Shown piece after piece: positions 1-11,205 of a stretch of DNA of 64,000 nucleotides. The position numbers and the translations under genes were made by a program. Source of the stretch: Liquidambar formosana (Eukaryota; Streptophyta; Magnoliopsida; Saxifragales; Altingiaceae); assembly GCA_039720395.1 (NCBI GenBank), contig CM077824.1, forward strand, positions 31,215,859 to 31,279,858, given 5' to 3'. The notes under the pieces were generated by a model, which ran no database searches, was not told the DNA's origin, and saw nothing but the letters and a program-made list of their open reading frames with translations. Each line of letters starts with the position of its first letter. The stretch's first letter is position 1.

Positions 1-60
1 GAAATGGGCAAGATACACTGCATAAAGGGATAAGAATGCACAAAAGGGCATGAAAAACAC

Positions 61-299
61 CCAAATCAGCTACTGTTGGCCATATGGCCACCTAGAAGGG
101 CCAAACGGCCACCTAGAAAGGCCAAACGGCCACCAATGAAGGGCCATTTCCAAGGGTGCCCGTTGGCCTTTGAGGGCAAAAGAAGGCAAAAAAAATGCGC
201 TAAAAAGGCTACTGATGGCCATATGGCCATCTAGAAAGGCCAAACGGCCACCCAAGTGCCAAATGGCCACCAAGGGTGCCCAGTTGGCCTTTGAGGGTG
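61..299. repeat. GGCC-palindrome tandem repeat, two imperfect units
   Basis: Two imperfect copies of a unit of roughly 145 bp lie head to tail. Each carries several GGCC-spaced palindromes, such as GGCCATATGGCC and GGCCAAACGGCC, and ends in a stretch resembling GTTGGCCTTTGAGGG. Reading frames across it are low-complexity by-products of the repeat. It adjoins a possible LTR and is probably part of the same retroelement, but that link is inferred. Confidence 0.7.
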
Positions 300-1457
300 T
301 TTTACCCTATCTTGAACTCTTTTGAGTCCTTATCTCGCTCCAACTCAAATTTCCTCCAGATTTCTGAGGTGTTTGAGATAAGAACCAACTCTTGGAGTGT
401 TTTAAAGCCCTTGGATCATCCCTATCTAGATCCAATCTTGACTATTCATTCCACCCACCTCTCACTATAAATAGGGGTCCTCCCTTCATTTATTCTATAT
501 CAAGTCTTAGTAGAATTTTCCTAAGCAACTAAAGAGCTTGAGTTTTTGAGTGTAGGGTGAACGTTCCTATTAGTATCCCTTCACTTGAGACTCATTTTAA
601 AGAAGAACTTGGCTCAATAGTTAGTGGGGAATGTTCCTATTAGTACCATCTAGCTTGCAACCCATTCTAGAGCTTGAAGGCGCAGAAACTTTGCCCGACT
701 TGCGACTCCCTCCCTTGAGGTCATCATAAAGCTTGGAAAGCGTGGAAGCTCTGCCCAATTTTCAACTCAAAAACCCTGAGGTTGCAAACAGAACTCTGCC
801 TTAGTTCTGTCAAGTATAATCTCTAAACTCCATTGTCATGATGTAATTGTTTATGTGATGATGCATGCTCCCATGAGTTTTATTATTCATAGGATTATAT
901 TAGGATTTTGATCCTAAATTAAACAAGTTTTCAAATCAAAGTTGTTTGTCTCAAATCAAGTTATTTTCAAAAGCAAGTGTTTGATTATGGATTGGATTCT
1001 AATAGAGTCCTACGATGAGTGAAATTCTTCCCCCCAATATGTTTGTTCGAACTACGTGGACTTTGATCTTCGTCAAAAATACGTAGGCTGCTCACTTGAG
1101 CCCAAATCTGACTTAGCTTAATTTTTATCTTTTAATTTTCTTAATTTTTAGTTATTATGCATTGTTGAAATTAATTAAGTCCAATCAATAAATGAAACCG
1201 ATTTATCGCGCAAAATGGGTGCTTATGGGCCGTGGCTCAAAACCTTCTATTTCATAACCTAGCCCCCAAACCCTTGTTTTTGGTTCAAGACTTGCCTAGT
1301 TTCCATTAATGGAGTCAAACTTATTTTTATAAAACAAATCTTTTAATGGTTTCCTCGTACCCTAAAAATGGGGTGGCGACTCCTTTGCTTTTGAACCCCT
1401 TTTTAAAAGTGGAAAGAGAAACTCGATTCCCCCCTGAGTCGATTACCGACATCCACA
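300..1457 (+). mobile_element. Possible degenerate Gypsy LTR or leader
   Basis: No coding capacity is visible. A good TATA box (TATAAATA, about 466-473) on the plus strand is followed by a stretch with short internal repeats (GTTCCTATTAGTA occurs twice, near 563 and 631). Around 1360-1385 a 'ggggtggcgactcc' motif occurs, which resembles the LTR/primer-binding junction of Tat/Ogre-type Gypsy elements. No second LTR or target duplication was found, so the LTR interpretation is tentative. The right side is cut by the hAT element that starts at 1466. Confidence 0.35.
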
Positions 1458-1465
1458 CTCCTCAT

Positions 1466-2952
1466 TAGGCCTAGCAAATTGGACCCAAACCCACTAACCC
1501 GCCCAAACCCACCCGCAATAAATGGGTTTGGGTAATGATATATTGTTAAATGGGTTGTTATTGGGTTACCCAAATCCAACCCAATTATAATTGGGCGGTT
1601 CCGAGTTTACAAGCAGACCCATCGGGACCCGTTTAGAAAAATAAGAACTAAACAGATACGAAGCTAAAAAGAAAGGGTGGCGTTGCTTCCACAATATTTT
1701 TGGTAAATAGACTAGATTGCCCTTAAAACAACTTTCCTTCATATCCATCCAAAGCCAAATCAAACACCATCTCTTTCACGAAGGATGATGATACCCTTCC
1801 CCAACAACGTCAGCAATGAATAAGGAAGCTCAGCCTCAAATCTGAGTATGTTTGAGAAAGGTCAGTACAAGTTCTAGGTAATGGATGCAATTCTGATAAC
1901 TCCTCATCTTTGTTTACTGCCGACCTGGTGGTTCATCGATCGACAGCCTCAATCAGATCTCCAACATCAATAATTGCATCCACAGCAATCTCGGCATCCT
2001 TGTTTGTTCTACCCTGATCTTGGTCGAAACTTGATGCATATTTGTATAGTATTGGTAGAATTTTTCAATGGTAAGAGATTGAGGATAGGGACCGAGAAGG
2101 TGGTAAAGCACATATGGGTTTACAAGTACAGGCATAGCCGTCGGATCTACTATCGCGGTTCCGGCCAGATGCTTTCGAGGTTGGGTTTGTGTAATTAGAC
2201 AATGCTAAACTTTCTGTTTAGTTGGTGAGAAAGTAGGATGGAAAATAGAAGAAAATTTTTGTTTTGCTTTCACATCCCTTCTCTTTGCTTCTCCTGTTCA
2301 TTTTTCTCCGGCGAAGTGCCAACGGCATCAGAACCCTTTCCTTTCTGTGATATTTTCTCTCTCCTCCCTCTCTTTTCTTTCTTTTAAGGGCAATTTGGTC
2401 CATTTAAAAAAATTGCTGTCATAATTGGGTTAGAAAAATGGATCAGAAAAGCGGGTCGGGTCAGAAAAGTGGGTCGGGTTTATATATGGGTTTGTCATAA
2501 TTGGGTCGGTTGTCCATTTATTTCATTATTTGTGTACATGTTTTGTAACTTGCAAGTTGATGGAATAGCTCAGTGGAAAGAATTTTTAAGATATCTAAGA
2601 GAGAGAGAGAGAGAGAATTTTTAGGATATCTGAGACTGGATATTTGGCTAAGCGGAGAGAGAATTTTTAGGATATCTGGAAAAAAAAAAAAAAAAAAAAA
2701 AAAACTCTAGGGCACAAAACGGGTCGGGTCAAGAAAACGGGTCGAATAAAAATGGGTTGACTTTAGATTTGAGTTGGGTCATAATTGGGTCAATTACGGG
2801 TTGGTTTTGGGTATGCACAATAATTGGGTTGGGCATAACCCAACCCATTAATAACACAAATTACATGACCCATTAATAACCCAACCCAAACTCAACCCAA
2901 CCCATTTATACCCAACCCAAACCCACCCAACCCGCCCAAATTGCTAGGCCTA
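1466..2952. mobile_element. Non-autonomous hAT element with 8-bp TSD
   Basis: The ends are inverted copies of TAGGCCTAGCAA, followed by subterminal tracts of AACCCAACCC/GGGTTGGGTT typical of plant hAT elements. Flanks are ctcctcat (1458-1465) and ttcctcat (2953-2960), an 8-bp target duplication with one mismatch. At 1487 bp it has no transposase frame, so it would depend on a transposase supplied elsewhere. The middle (about 1790-2200) lacks the subterminal repeats and may be captured host DNA. A GA tract (about 2600) and a poly-A run (about 2680-2704) also lie inside. Confidence 0.85.
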
Positions 2953-2960
2953 TTCCTCAT

Positions 2961-3538
2961 CATCTATTTTTGAAAATCTTGAAAAGATAGATGATGAAAC
3001 CCCCTGGTGCCATGTAGCCTTACAACAATTTTTTCAACGGCCTACAAGACCGTTCTGGCCATTTCATCGGCTTCGATACTCTACTTTCTCCATTTCTGTT
3101 AACCATCTCATCTTAATGATATCTTGATGGCCTCTATAAGTCCATTCAAGCTACAATATTGTATGAGATAGATGGTCATTTAATTTCCATGACCTTTTTT
3201 TTTTCATTGAATCATTGGTTAGGCCAAAGATCATCCATTAGCCTTGTAGGTCGAAGGTCACATATCACTTTTATAATCTATTATGGCTGTATAATGGCCT
3301 GAAATGCTAGCCCCCTTCCCCCTTAGGAGGTTTTCACCAAAGATTGTTCAATCCCATCATTCCTAGACTGTTAAACAAATCTCACATCTCTTGGCTCACT
3401 TGCTATAAACAGCCTTAGACTTCTCAAGTCAACTGTGGCCACGTTTAGATCTATCATTGGGGGAAATGGATCAGTGTCAACGGCCATTGTTTCTTTTCCT
3501 TTGTTCGGGAATTTCAACATTCCCCGATCTATTTGATC
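2961..3538. other. No gene recognised; probable Gypsy remnant
   Basis: No reading frame or RNA gene is recognised. The stretch begins with a short palindrome (catcatctat...atagatgatg, about 2960-2998) and runs into the minus-strand gag scrap at 3539. It is probably further decayed retroelement DNA. Confidence 0.4.
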
Positions 3539-3773
3539 TTAAATCAGATTATGAAAAACTACACAATTATTGGTTATGAGTGATTTCACCCCATGCCATT
3601 TACAATATTGTTCGGCCTTCTTGGCTAGAATATGATGGCGTTCCAACAGTCTAATATACTTTCCAGCCAAGAGATGATCAAATATCTCACTAGCCTTTGA
3701 GATATCAAAAGTATACTTATTTCCTACATCAATTGGGTTTTTCCTTATAGCCTGAGATGGAGGCACCTCAACG
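3539..3773 (-). pseudogene. Gypsy gag fragment
   Basis: A minus-strand frame of about 75 codons carries the motif YCKWHGVKSLITNN followed by CVVFHNLI, with an upstream FDISKASEIFDHLLAGKYI-like stretch. That combination is characteristic of gag polyproteins of plant Ty3/Gypsy elements, where the CKWH...TNNC pattern recurs. Only a small internal piece of gag is present. There is no start and no adjoining protease, and the upstream side stops where a CACTA-like end begins. It is a relic. Confidence 0.6.
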
Positions 3774-4140
3774 TCCTCTACAACAAAATAGGCCTTTAAA
3801 GGCCTGCAAAAAACGCCGTTAATGAGCTTTTATGGCATACAAGCGCATGTCATAAGGTGCAATGCCGTAGAAAGTCGAACGTCATACATGACGTACATTG
3901 CACGCCGTAAATAATCTTTTACGACCTGCCATTGCACGCTGTAAATAGTCGTTTATGACCTGCCATTGCATGCCGTGAATAGTCTTTTATGACCTGCAAT
4001 TGCAAGCTATGAATAGTTTTTCATGACCTACAATTGCATGCCGTAAATAAAACCCGCTAATGGACTCTTGATTATTCAATGTTCTTTATGGCATGCCGTA
4101 ATTGAATTTTCATGACATAATGATAATGGGCAGCTATAGC
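3774..4140. mobile_element. CACTA-like terminus with subterminal repeats
   Basis: The sequence from 3776 reads CTCTACAACAAAATAGGCC, close to the CACTACAA... terminus of plant CACTA (CMC) transposons. It is followed by about five diverged copies of a ~38-bp unit built on 'gcatgccgtaaatag...tttatgacctgc' (about 3880-4090), as expected for CACTA subterminal repeats. The opposite terminus was not found, so this is either a truncated element or one whose other end has drifted beyond recognition. Confidence 0.5.
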
Positions 4141-6914
4141 AATACTAGTAAAGCTTATTCAAATCCAAAACATACAAAATTATAAAGAGTTCTCTATTTC
4201 ATTAAACCCACTTGAAATGAGAAACTGAACAAAAAAAAGTAGGAATATCCAGTACATCAGATCCACAAAAATATAAATCTTCTATTACATACTAGCTAAC
4301 AGTGGGACTTCACATATTCAAAATAAAAGAAAAAAAAAATCCATCTTCACCAACTTTAAGAAAATCAGCAGGTTCTTAGATTAGATTTAGTACGCATTTG
4401 AACGATCAACATGTTTGCTATCATGGATGGTTGAGATTAGACTGAGAAACCAATGAGTGGGAAGTGGTAGTCTCTGATGAGCCCATTGATCTATGACCAA
4501 TGAAGTGCAGTAATGATCTTGAATCGTGATACTTGATGTGTCTAAATCTTCGGGAATAGTGTCTGGAGAAGACCTCACCTTTTTCAAATTCTTTAATGGC
4601 CATAACTTGCCATTTGCCACCCACTACATCGAACTTCTTCTTTAGAGACAAAGTAGTATAATCACATAAACAGAGCATTATAAACATGAAACAATTCGGT
4701 TTTGTACAAACACAAATAAATTGGGGGAAGTTTCAACCCTCAAACACAAGGATCTATTAGGAATATGTGAAAAATCCTACAAATAGGCTAAGTCTTTTGA
4801 GCAAACATCTATAATGCAACATAATAACTGAATTTCTACTGGATAAACTTAGCAACATTTCTACATATTTGTGAACACAACGCCTTTATTGAATGACTAA
4901 ACGATTAAAGGTTCTAAGGCTTCATGAAAACTATAAATTCAAAAAAATCTCAAGTTCATCAAGGAATTTCAAATGATGGATCTTTAAAACAACCAACTAA
5001 TAAATAATTCTGCATCAATGTTATTTTGTGTGACCTCAGTAATTTAAGAGTGATTATTCCAAACAAGTCTTTGCTTAATTCCAAACAGACCTAAGTAATT
5101 TTGCATGTAAGTCTCTACGAAATCTTTCAAGTTATCACTTCTAATTGATATTGTAGGATCGATTTCTAGAAATTCATAAAATGCCACTATTTGAAATTTC
5201 TACTCCCATTTGTGTGGATAGCCATCATTTTCTTAAAATTTTCCATTCGAAATCATAGCCAACCTATGTCATGTAATGAGTAAAAAATCACACAACGCTT
5301 TTCGTGATACAAATTCTAGTAAATTGGAGAAAGGGATCCAAATAAGACTTTGACACAGCACCACTGAACCTCTTTAAAACGTCTTCAGTCTTCCACTTTG
5401 CAAATTAACCAACACTTCAGCACTACTAGCCAACCACTAAGCCATAAAAGAGAGACAAGAGCATACTTTCTTACATCATCAACTACAACAACTCCTCCCA
5501 AACTCCATAAATCCACCCTACACATTATTTCCAACAACTAAGACACAAACACAACTACCACTTACTAATATCAATGACATCCCAGAGGTAATAAAGTACA
5601 TGCCTGGAGAGAAGATGATTCAACAGCATATTTGAAGGGAAAGAAAAAAAAATACACTGATTAGTTAAAATTAAATGTTCACTACAATAATAGAAGGAAA
5701 AATCACTAAGAATTTTACAACATAAGCTGAACAAAGTTAAATTTAATTTCCATATTGAAAGGCCAATCATTGATTGGTATAGTAAGCAATGTGAGGGACA
5801 TATAAAGCTATTATAGGAGCGGAGAAAACTAAAATAGGTGTAAGCAAGACTTTCATATAGCTAATTCTAAATAAATGCATACTATTTCTCAAAAGGTTGG
5901 AAATTTAAAACAAAATGCATGCTATATTTAGTATGGTGCATGAACTGATTATACAAGTTTCTTCTGCAACGTGATAGATCAAATAAGCATAGACTGGTGT
6001 TACCACTAAGTCACTGACCCAAAAAGACAAGTACTAGGTTTCATTAAAAAGAAACAAAATATAGTAACTATATTAACTCAACTTCTGCCACATTAAAACC
6101 ATTTCTTTTGTAGGCTATGTGTAGTATTGAACTTGGATTCATCATATTTTCCATGTTCTTATAAAATATAACTATTATACAATACAAGCCAGCATGATCT
6201 TCAATGAATCAAATAAAAGCATAGATTACTAAGTCAATACTTAATTAATATGATGTTCCATTAATAGTACACCTAATTTAATCAAAGTATTATTATAATT
6301 TTAACCAAGGGATCACACTGGACAACTAGCTAACAACATGAAGCCTACAAATTTCAAAAGAGACAGAGACTCTTATTCAATGGAATTGAGTTTGCTCCAA
6401 GTCATGAATACCTCACTTAACTAATGGGAAAAAGAACATCATAAACAGATAGATTTAAGAATTATATACAACAAAAGTTCAACATTAACTAGTATAAGCA
6501 CAATAACACAGAACCTATTTTTGGATGCTCATACTCTTTACAGAATAATGGTATAAAAGAAAATTTTAATATTATATATAAAGGAGAGAAGAAACTAAGA
6601 AACAACTAAGAAACTAAGTTTTCAAAATACTGGCCTACGTTGATCCTATTCTTTACCTGTTTTTTCACAGGTGCAAAATAAGTATTTACAAATCATATAT
6701 GTTCATAACTCATACGGCATAATTGTCTATTAAAAATCAGAGGAAAAGAAGATTAGAGTGTTCTTAACAAAAATGGAGCAAATGGGAGTAGTGATTTTCC
6801 CTTTTTGTCTTTTCTGAAAACCCAAACCATTTGGATTACACGCGCATACACTCATGAACCCATGATTTATGTCATTTCATGTTCTTATCTAAGACAGCAT
6901 ATATATTATTGTCC
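4141..6914. other. AT-rich stretch without recognisable gene
   Basis: No protein family, RNA gene or paired transposon ends are recognised. Short minus-strand frames near 4387-4687 have no identifiable similarity. The stretch might be the interior of the CACTA-like element that begins at 3776, but no transposase motif supports this. From about 6825 to the MATE pseudogene stop at 6917 it resembles the region just downstream of the intact MATE gene. Confidence 0.4.
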
Positions 6915-8097
6915 TTAATTGACGTTTGCCCACTTCTTTACATGCATGCTTGCTTTCTCTGCTTGCAATCCCAACCCAAAACAAAAAATACAAAAGGTAA
7001 ATATATCAAGAATGTACAATCAAAAGCAGAAGTAACACTATGATTAGGATGTAGCAATAATTTACCTCTTTTTCCCAGTCGCAACGAATGGTAATAATGA
7101 TTAATATCAAAGTCTGGATAGTAGTGCCTCCAAAAATCATTCCACCCCAAATGCGCTAATTGTGTTCATTTCCATATACGGTGATGGACCACAATATAAG
7201 TAAACACCAATATATACCCACAATCCAATTGAGAATATATAAATTAAATATTTGGTTTTTTTTTTTTTTTTTAATAATTGGTAAACAAATCATAGTATCA
7301 CACTAAGTACACCCAGACGGATGTAAAATGAAAAGTGGTGTAAATCTCACGTCGGAAAAGTGAGTTGATTCTTTCCCATGATATGAGCTCCATCACTCCC
7401 CTAAAGGATAGATACCTTTTTCCTAGGTTTCATAATTAAATTGTCGGTTCTCAGTTCATCAGATTGAGATCTTAGACTAGAATAGGAACTCGAATTGTGG
7501 GCTGGGACTATATATATAAGATGATGATCAGGTGAGCAACCCCCAATACATAACACATACTGACCTGATCGAGACTATATATATCCATTGATATAAGTTA
7601 TATCAGCACGTGCTCACATGCTCATCATCTATCTAGTTCATTTGGCTGCCAATTACAGTTTTACCCATCAAGGCAGGAGGGTTGGTTATTCACTTATTCT
7701 ATTGGTATTGCTCAAGTATCTTCTTATGGGTGTTTTCCCCTGATTTGTGATCCTTGATTTTATTTCATTAATAAAATTAGTTTTTCACATGCTCATCATC
7801 CATCTAGTTCATTTGGCTGCCAATTACAGTTTTACCCATCAAGGCAAGATGGTTGGTTATTTACTTATTCTATTGGCATTGCTGGAGTATCTTCTTATGG
7901 GTGTTTTTCCCTGCTTTGTGATCCTTGATTTTATTTCATTAATAAAATTAGTATTTTGCTCACCAAAAAAAAAAAATAGAGGAAGAAAAAAAGATTGGTT
8001 AAACAGTAACTACGTACCATAACACCTTGGTGGAAACCCCATCCCATCAAAAATCCAAGAGGGACCCCTATCATATAATAGCAACCTATGTTGATGT
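6915..8097 (-). pseudogene. MATE pseudogene, rest of exon 6 to exon 8
   Basis: The remainder of exon 6 (8097-8018) encodes [20 protein letters not shown], a membrane segment. Exon 7 (7155-7066, 90 nt, uninterrupted) encodes the last helix region IWGGMIFGGTTIQTLIL and the ending RCDWEKE. Exon 8 (6962-6915) encodes the short cytosolic tail KASMHVKKW and the stop. The intron before exon 8 ends in CAA rather than the CAG of the intact copy, so its splice acceptor is damaged. Intron 6 carries a tandemly duplicated LINE-like tail. Confidence 0.88.
7615..7976 (+). repeat. Tandem duplication of a LINE-like 3' tail
   Basis: Two copies of a 171-bp unit (7615-7785 and 7786-about 7958) lie head to tail in intron 6 of the MATE pseudogene. 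The unit ends in 'gatccttgattttatttcat taataaaattag'-type sequence, and the second copy finishes with 'ttgctcaccaaaaaaaaaaa'. An AATAAA-like signal close to a terminal poly-A resembles the 3' end of plant LINE retroposons, here on the plus strand. Neither copy contains a recognisable protein domain. Confidence 0.55.
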
Positions 8098-9123
8098 TGA
8101 TGCAAAAACTAGAATAACGTTGGAGGAATAAAGAGATAATTAGTGGTTGGGTTGCAATGGGTTTTTTATCCACAAGGGATTTCAAGTGTGGTTAAACTTC
8201 TATTTCCTATCTTTTAGAGAGAGTTTAGATAGGACTTATAAACTCCCAAACTTCTAACATTCATGTTAGTTCATAAAGTTTAGGAATTTAACATTAGTAC
8301 TCTCTCCCTTATCCACCTCATTGCCCCCACTCACAACCATATCTCTAGAAAAGTGGACTGCATGTTTGACCACATCAAACCCCACAAAGCCAACGTGATT
8401 GAAAACATGCAACCATTATTTCAAAATAAATATAAATATTTAATATAATAAATTCACTTCCTTACAAGGTTTTAATAAAAATTTTACCATTGCATGAGGG
8501 CTGTAATATCCGTAATTTTTAAATAGGGTATTAAGGGTTTAATCTATAATTAACGTGGCTAATCCCTTGATTTTTTTCGAATGATCACATGTATGGGTAA
8601 TGCATGTGTATGACTATTATGATGTTGGATGTGTTTGGATGCTTGTTTTGGTGCATTGAGTATCTTTCGGGTGCGCTTAGCCTCATTTGCAACTTAAGGG
8701 TTTTAAGCTGCTGAAATTTGGCTAAGTGTTGGGAAAAAAGTGAATTTTTGTAAATCTTCGTTTTAAAAGATAATTTTTGGCGGTAATGGGAGTTTATAAT
8801 ATTATAAGACATTGGTGATTTTATGGGATTTTATTAGCATGTTTGGATTGGTTTCCTCACATGTTTGTTTTAGGAAAATCTGTTAGGCGACGGATTTTGT
8901 ACTAAAACTTGGAAATGAGATTTTGATATATTGGGTATTTGATTTTTCTGATATTTTATTTGGATTCAAATGGGGGGTTATTTGCTTATTTTCATTAAAT
9001 AACTTAAAGTAAAAGGAAGAATAAAAGAATGGAGAAACTTAAATGTTTTTAATGAAATAAGGCTGATGTCTGTGCTGATGAGGTGTAGTTTGACTGACTA
9101 CCAATTTTTCTGCTGACTGTGTG

Positions 9124-9270
9124 TTTCAGACGTCTGAAACATATTTCAGACGTCTGAAAGTGACATTTCAGACGTCTGAAAGTTACATTAAGACGTCTGA
9201 AAGTTCCAGAGAGCGAGGTTTTCTGGAGTATAGTTTCAGACGTCTGAAACTACATTTCAGACGTCTGAAA
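9124..9270. promoter_or_regulatory. Phased array of six TTTCAGACGTCTGAAA palindromes
   Basis: A perfect 16-bp palindrome occurs at 9124, 9144, 9166, 9234 and 9255, with a degenerate copy at about 9188. Steps are roughly 20, 22, 22, 46 and 21 bp, close to multiples of two DNA turns. The core GACGTC contains the ACGT recognised by plant bZIP factors. The array ends about 55 bp upstream of the solo LTR's TATA box, where U3 enhancers lie. A regulatory role is inferred; the repeat itself is seen directly. Confidence 0.7.
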
Positions 9271-9325
9271 GTTGCGATCTGCAGATTTCATAAAGGGTTA
9301 AAATGACATTTTTGCCCCCCTTTTC

Positions 9326-9333
9326 TATATAAA
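9326..9333 (+). promoter_or_regulatory. TATA box of solo LTR
   Basis: TATATAAA follows the palindrome array and precedes a GA-rich leader (about 9380-9440), the usual order in an LTR promoter. Confidence 0.5.
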
Positions 9334-10319
9334 CCCATCTAACTCGTCCCAAACACTCCAGATCTGGTTTTTGGAGCATGGGAGAGCTAGAGAGAGAATG
9401 GGAGAGAAAGAGAGGGTACGGTGGAGAGAGAAAGAGCTTCTCCTTCCATTTTTATGGGTTTTCACGCATAGGAGGCTTGGATTTCGACATTTCTGGCTTG
9501 GATTCACTCATGGTTTACCTCCATTTCGGATTTGAGAGGTAATTTCTCATGTATAAAGTTAGGGTTTTGCATTCCTTTTTGGGATTGGGTTATCATATTC
9601 TTACATTTTGTGTTTATTCATGGTATTTGTGAGGTTTGGTCCCATTTTGGAGTTGGAATCTCCATTATGTTCATCAAGTATGGCATTTGGGAGCTAGGGC
9701 TTGGATTGGGGGCATACACGTGCATCCTAGGCTTGGATCTACACACCAATAACATCAAGATCGCATTTTTCTACACATTTCATAGAGGTAGGTGCAATTT
9801 ACATGGGTTTAAACTATTGACATGATAATATGGTATATATTATCATAGTGTTTGGTATTCTTGGGCCTAGAATATGTATATAAATGAATTATGGAATAAA
9901 TCTTGGAAGGAGATTATGGGTATTTGATATTCTAATTTGGGGATTATGTTCTTTCCGGATTTTAGTATATTTTATACATTCTATGGAATATAGATTTATG
10001 GATTTTATGGTTAATTCCCATGTTTAATTGAGGTTTTGATTTTGATTTTAAGGTTATAATCATAATGAGAATTTATGTTGTTTATCATAATTTTGGATAT
10101 AATTATGATGTTATTCGATTATGGGTTATATACCATATCTTGGAGATGACTTTGGTTCAAAAGAATCTTTTTATGGTTTATTGCACTGCATGTTGGGCAT
10201 AATCATGCATCAAATGGACTTAATGAATACTGGGTAAAAGTATTGCATAAAAAGGGGTCATTGGAATTGGACTACTTGCAGTCAATGGGATTTTGCGGTG
10301 TTTTCCATTCCTTTGGTCC

Positions 10320-10409
10320 TGGGGTATTTTCCGGTTCCAGGTAGGAACCCTTGTGTTCCCGAATCAGAGGCTACTTTCCGGTTCCAGGTAGGAACCCTTG
10401 TGTTGTCCT
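10320..10409 (+). repeat. Short tandem repeat in solo LTR
   Basis: TTCCGGTTCCAGGTAGGAAC followed by CCTTGTGTT occurs twice, about 49 bp apart. Confidence 0.75.
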
Positions 10410-11205
10410 CTTGGAGGTTGGGTTTAAATCCTCCGTTTCCGCGCGAAGACTCCTGCGGGAGTGGTTGGTAATAAATGGATTTAATGTAAATTGGACATGA
10501 GTCACATGCATTGGGCATTATGCATTATTTATTCTAAGTTATGGGTTATAACTTATTTTGGGATTTGTAATATACTCGGTTAGTATATTTTGATGTAAAT
10601 GATATAATGGGTTTTATTTATATCATTGCTTTAGTTTACTATGTCAAATTGTATCTACTAGAGTCGTCGGACTCACGCCTATTATTTTAAATGTTTTTCA
10701 GATAATCCAGGGATTGGTTATGCTATCTTGGGCGGAAGATGCTATTAGCGGAATTCTTTTAAGTTAATTGTAAATGTATTTTTGGGAAGGAATATGTAAT
10801 TAATTGGGTTTCTATTGGGTTAATGTAAATGTAAATTTAATCAGGGTTGTAATTTTAATTACTTATGGTTGTGTGTATGTGGAATACAACGCATGGGACG
10901 ATACCATTTCCATGGATGACAGGAAATTTTTATGTATGGATTTTCATAACAGGTCTTCACGACGGTATGTCCTATCTACGGATAGGTCATGCCGAAAATT
11001 TTTAAAATAGTTGAGGTTTTAACACGTGTCATCCATGAGTTATCAAAGGATTTATTAAAGAAAAAGCTTGTTTTATTATTTTGATCACGTCTTAATTAAT
11101 TTGGGTCGTGACAAGGGCTATTTGGCCACTCAATATAACATCTCCCACTTAGCCAATTAGACCGATCGTACATCAAAATACAATTCCATTGAGGATTTCT
11201 GTCAC

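Larger units (their letters stand above)
8502..11113 (+). mobile_element. Solo LTR (2.6 kb, Tekay/Del-like Gypsy) inside Copia 3' LTR
   Basis: The insert starts TGTAATATCC and ends GGTCGTGACA. It is flanked by the 5-bp duplication agggc (8497-8501 and 11114-11118) and exactly splits the Copia 3' LTR. There is no coding region, primer site or second LTR, so it is a solo LTR left by recombination. Its size and TG...CGTGACA ends resemble the chromovirus LTR at 58140-60740, although the two do not match closely. Orientation is taken from TATATAAA at 9326-9333, followed by a GA-rich leader. Upstream of the TATA box lies a palindrome array (9124-9270). Confidence 0.85.

Noticed and set aside
3880..4090. 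CRISPR-like spaced repeats
   Set aside because: The ~38-bp units are contiguous and diverged, without unique spacers, and the genome is a plant; CACTA subterminal repeats explain them better.
7747..8022. 91-codon plus-strand frame near MATE exon 6
   Set aside because: It spans a duplicated LINE-like tail, a poly-A run and antisense exon sequence; no single gene explains it.
9121..9306. 61-codon frame across the palindrome array (FQTSETYFRRLK repeats)
   Set aside because: It is only the translation of the repeated 16-bp palindrome and has no protein family.
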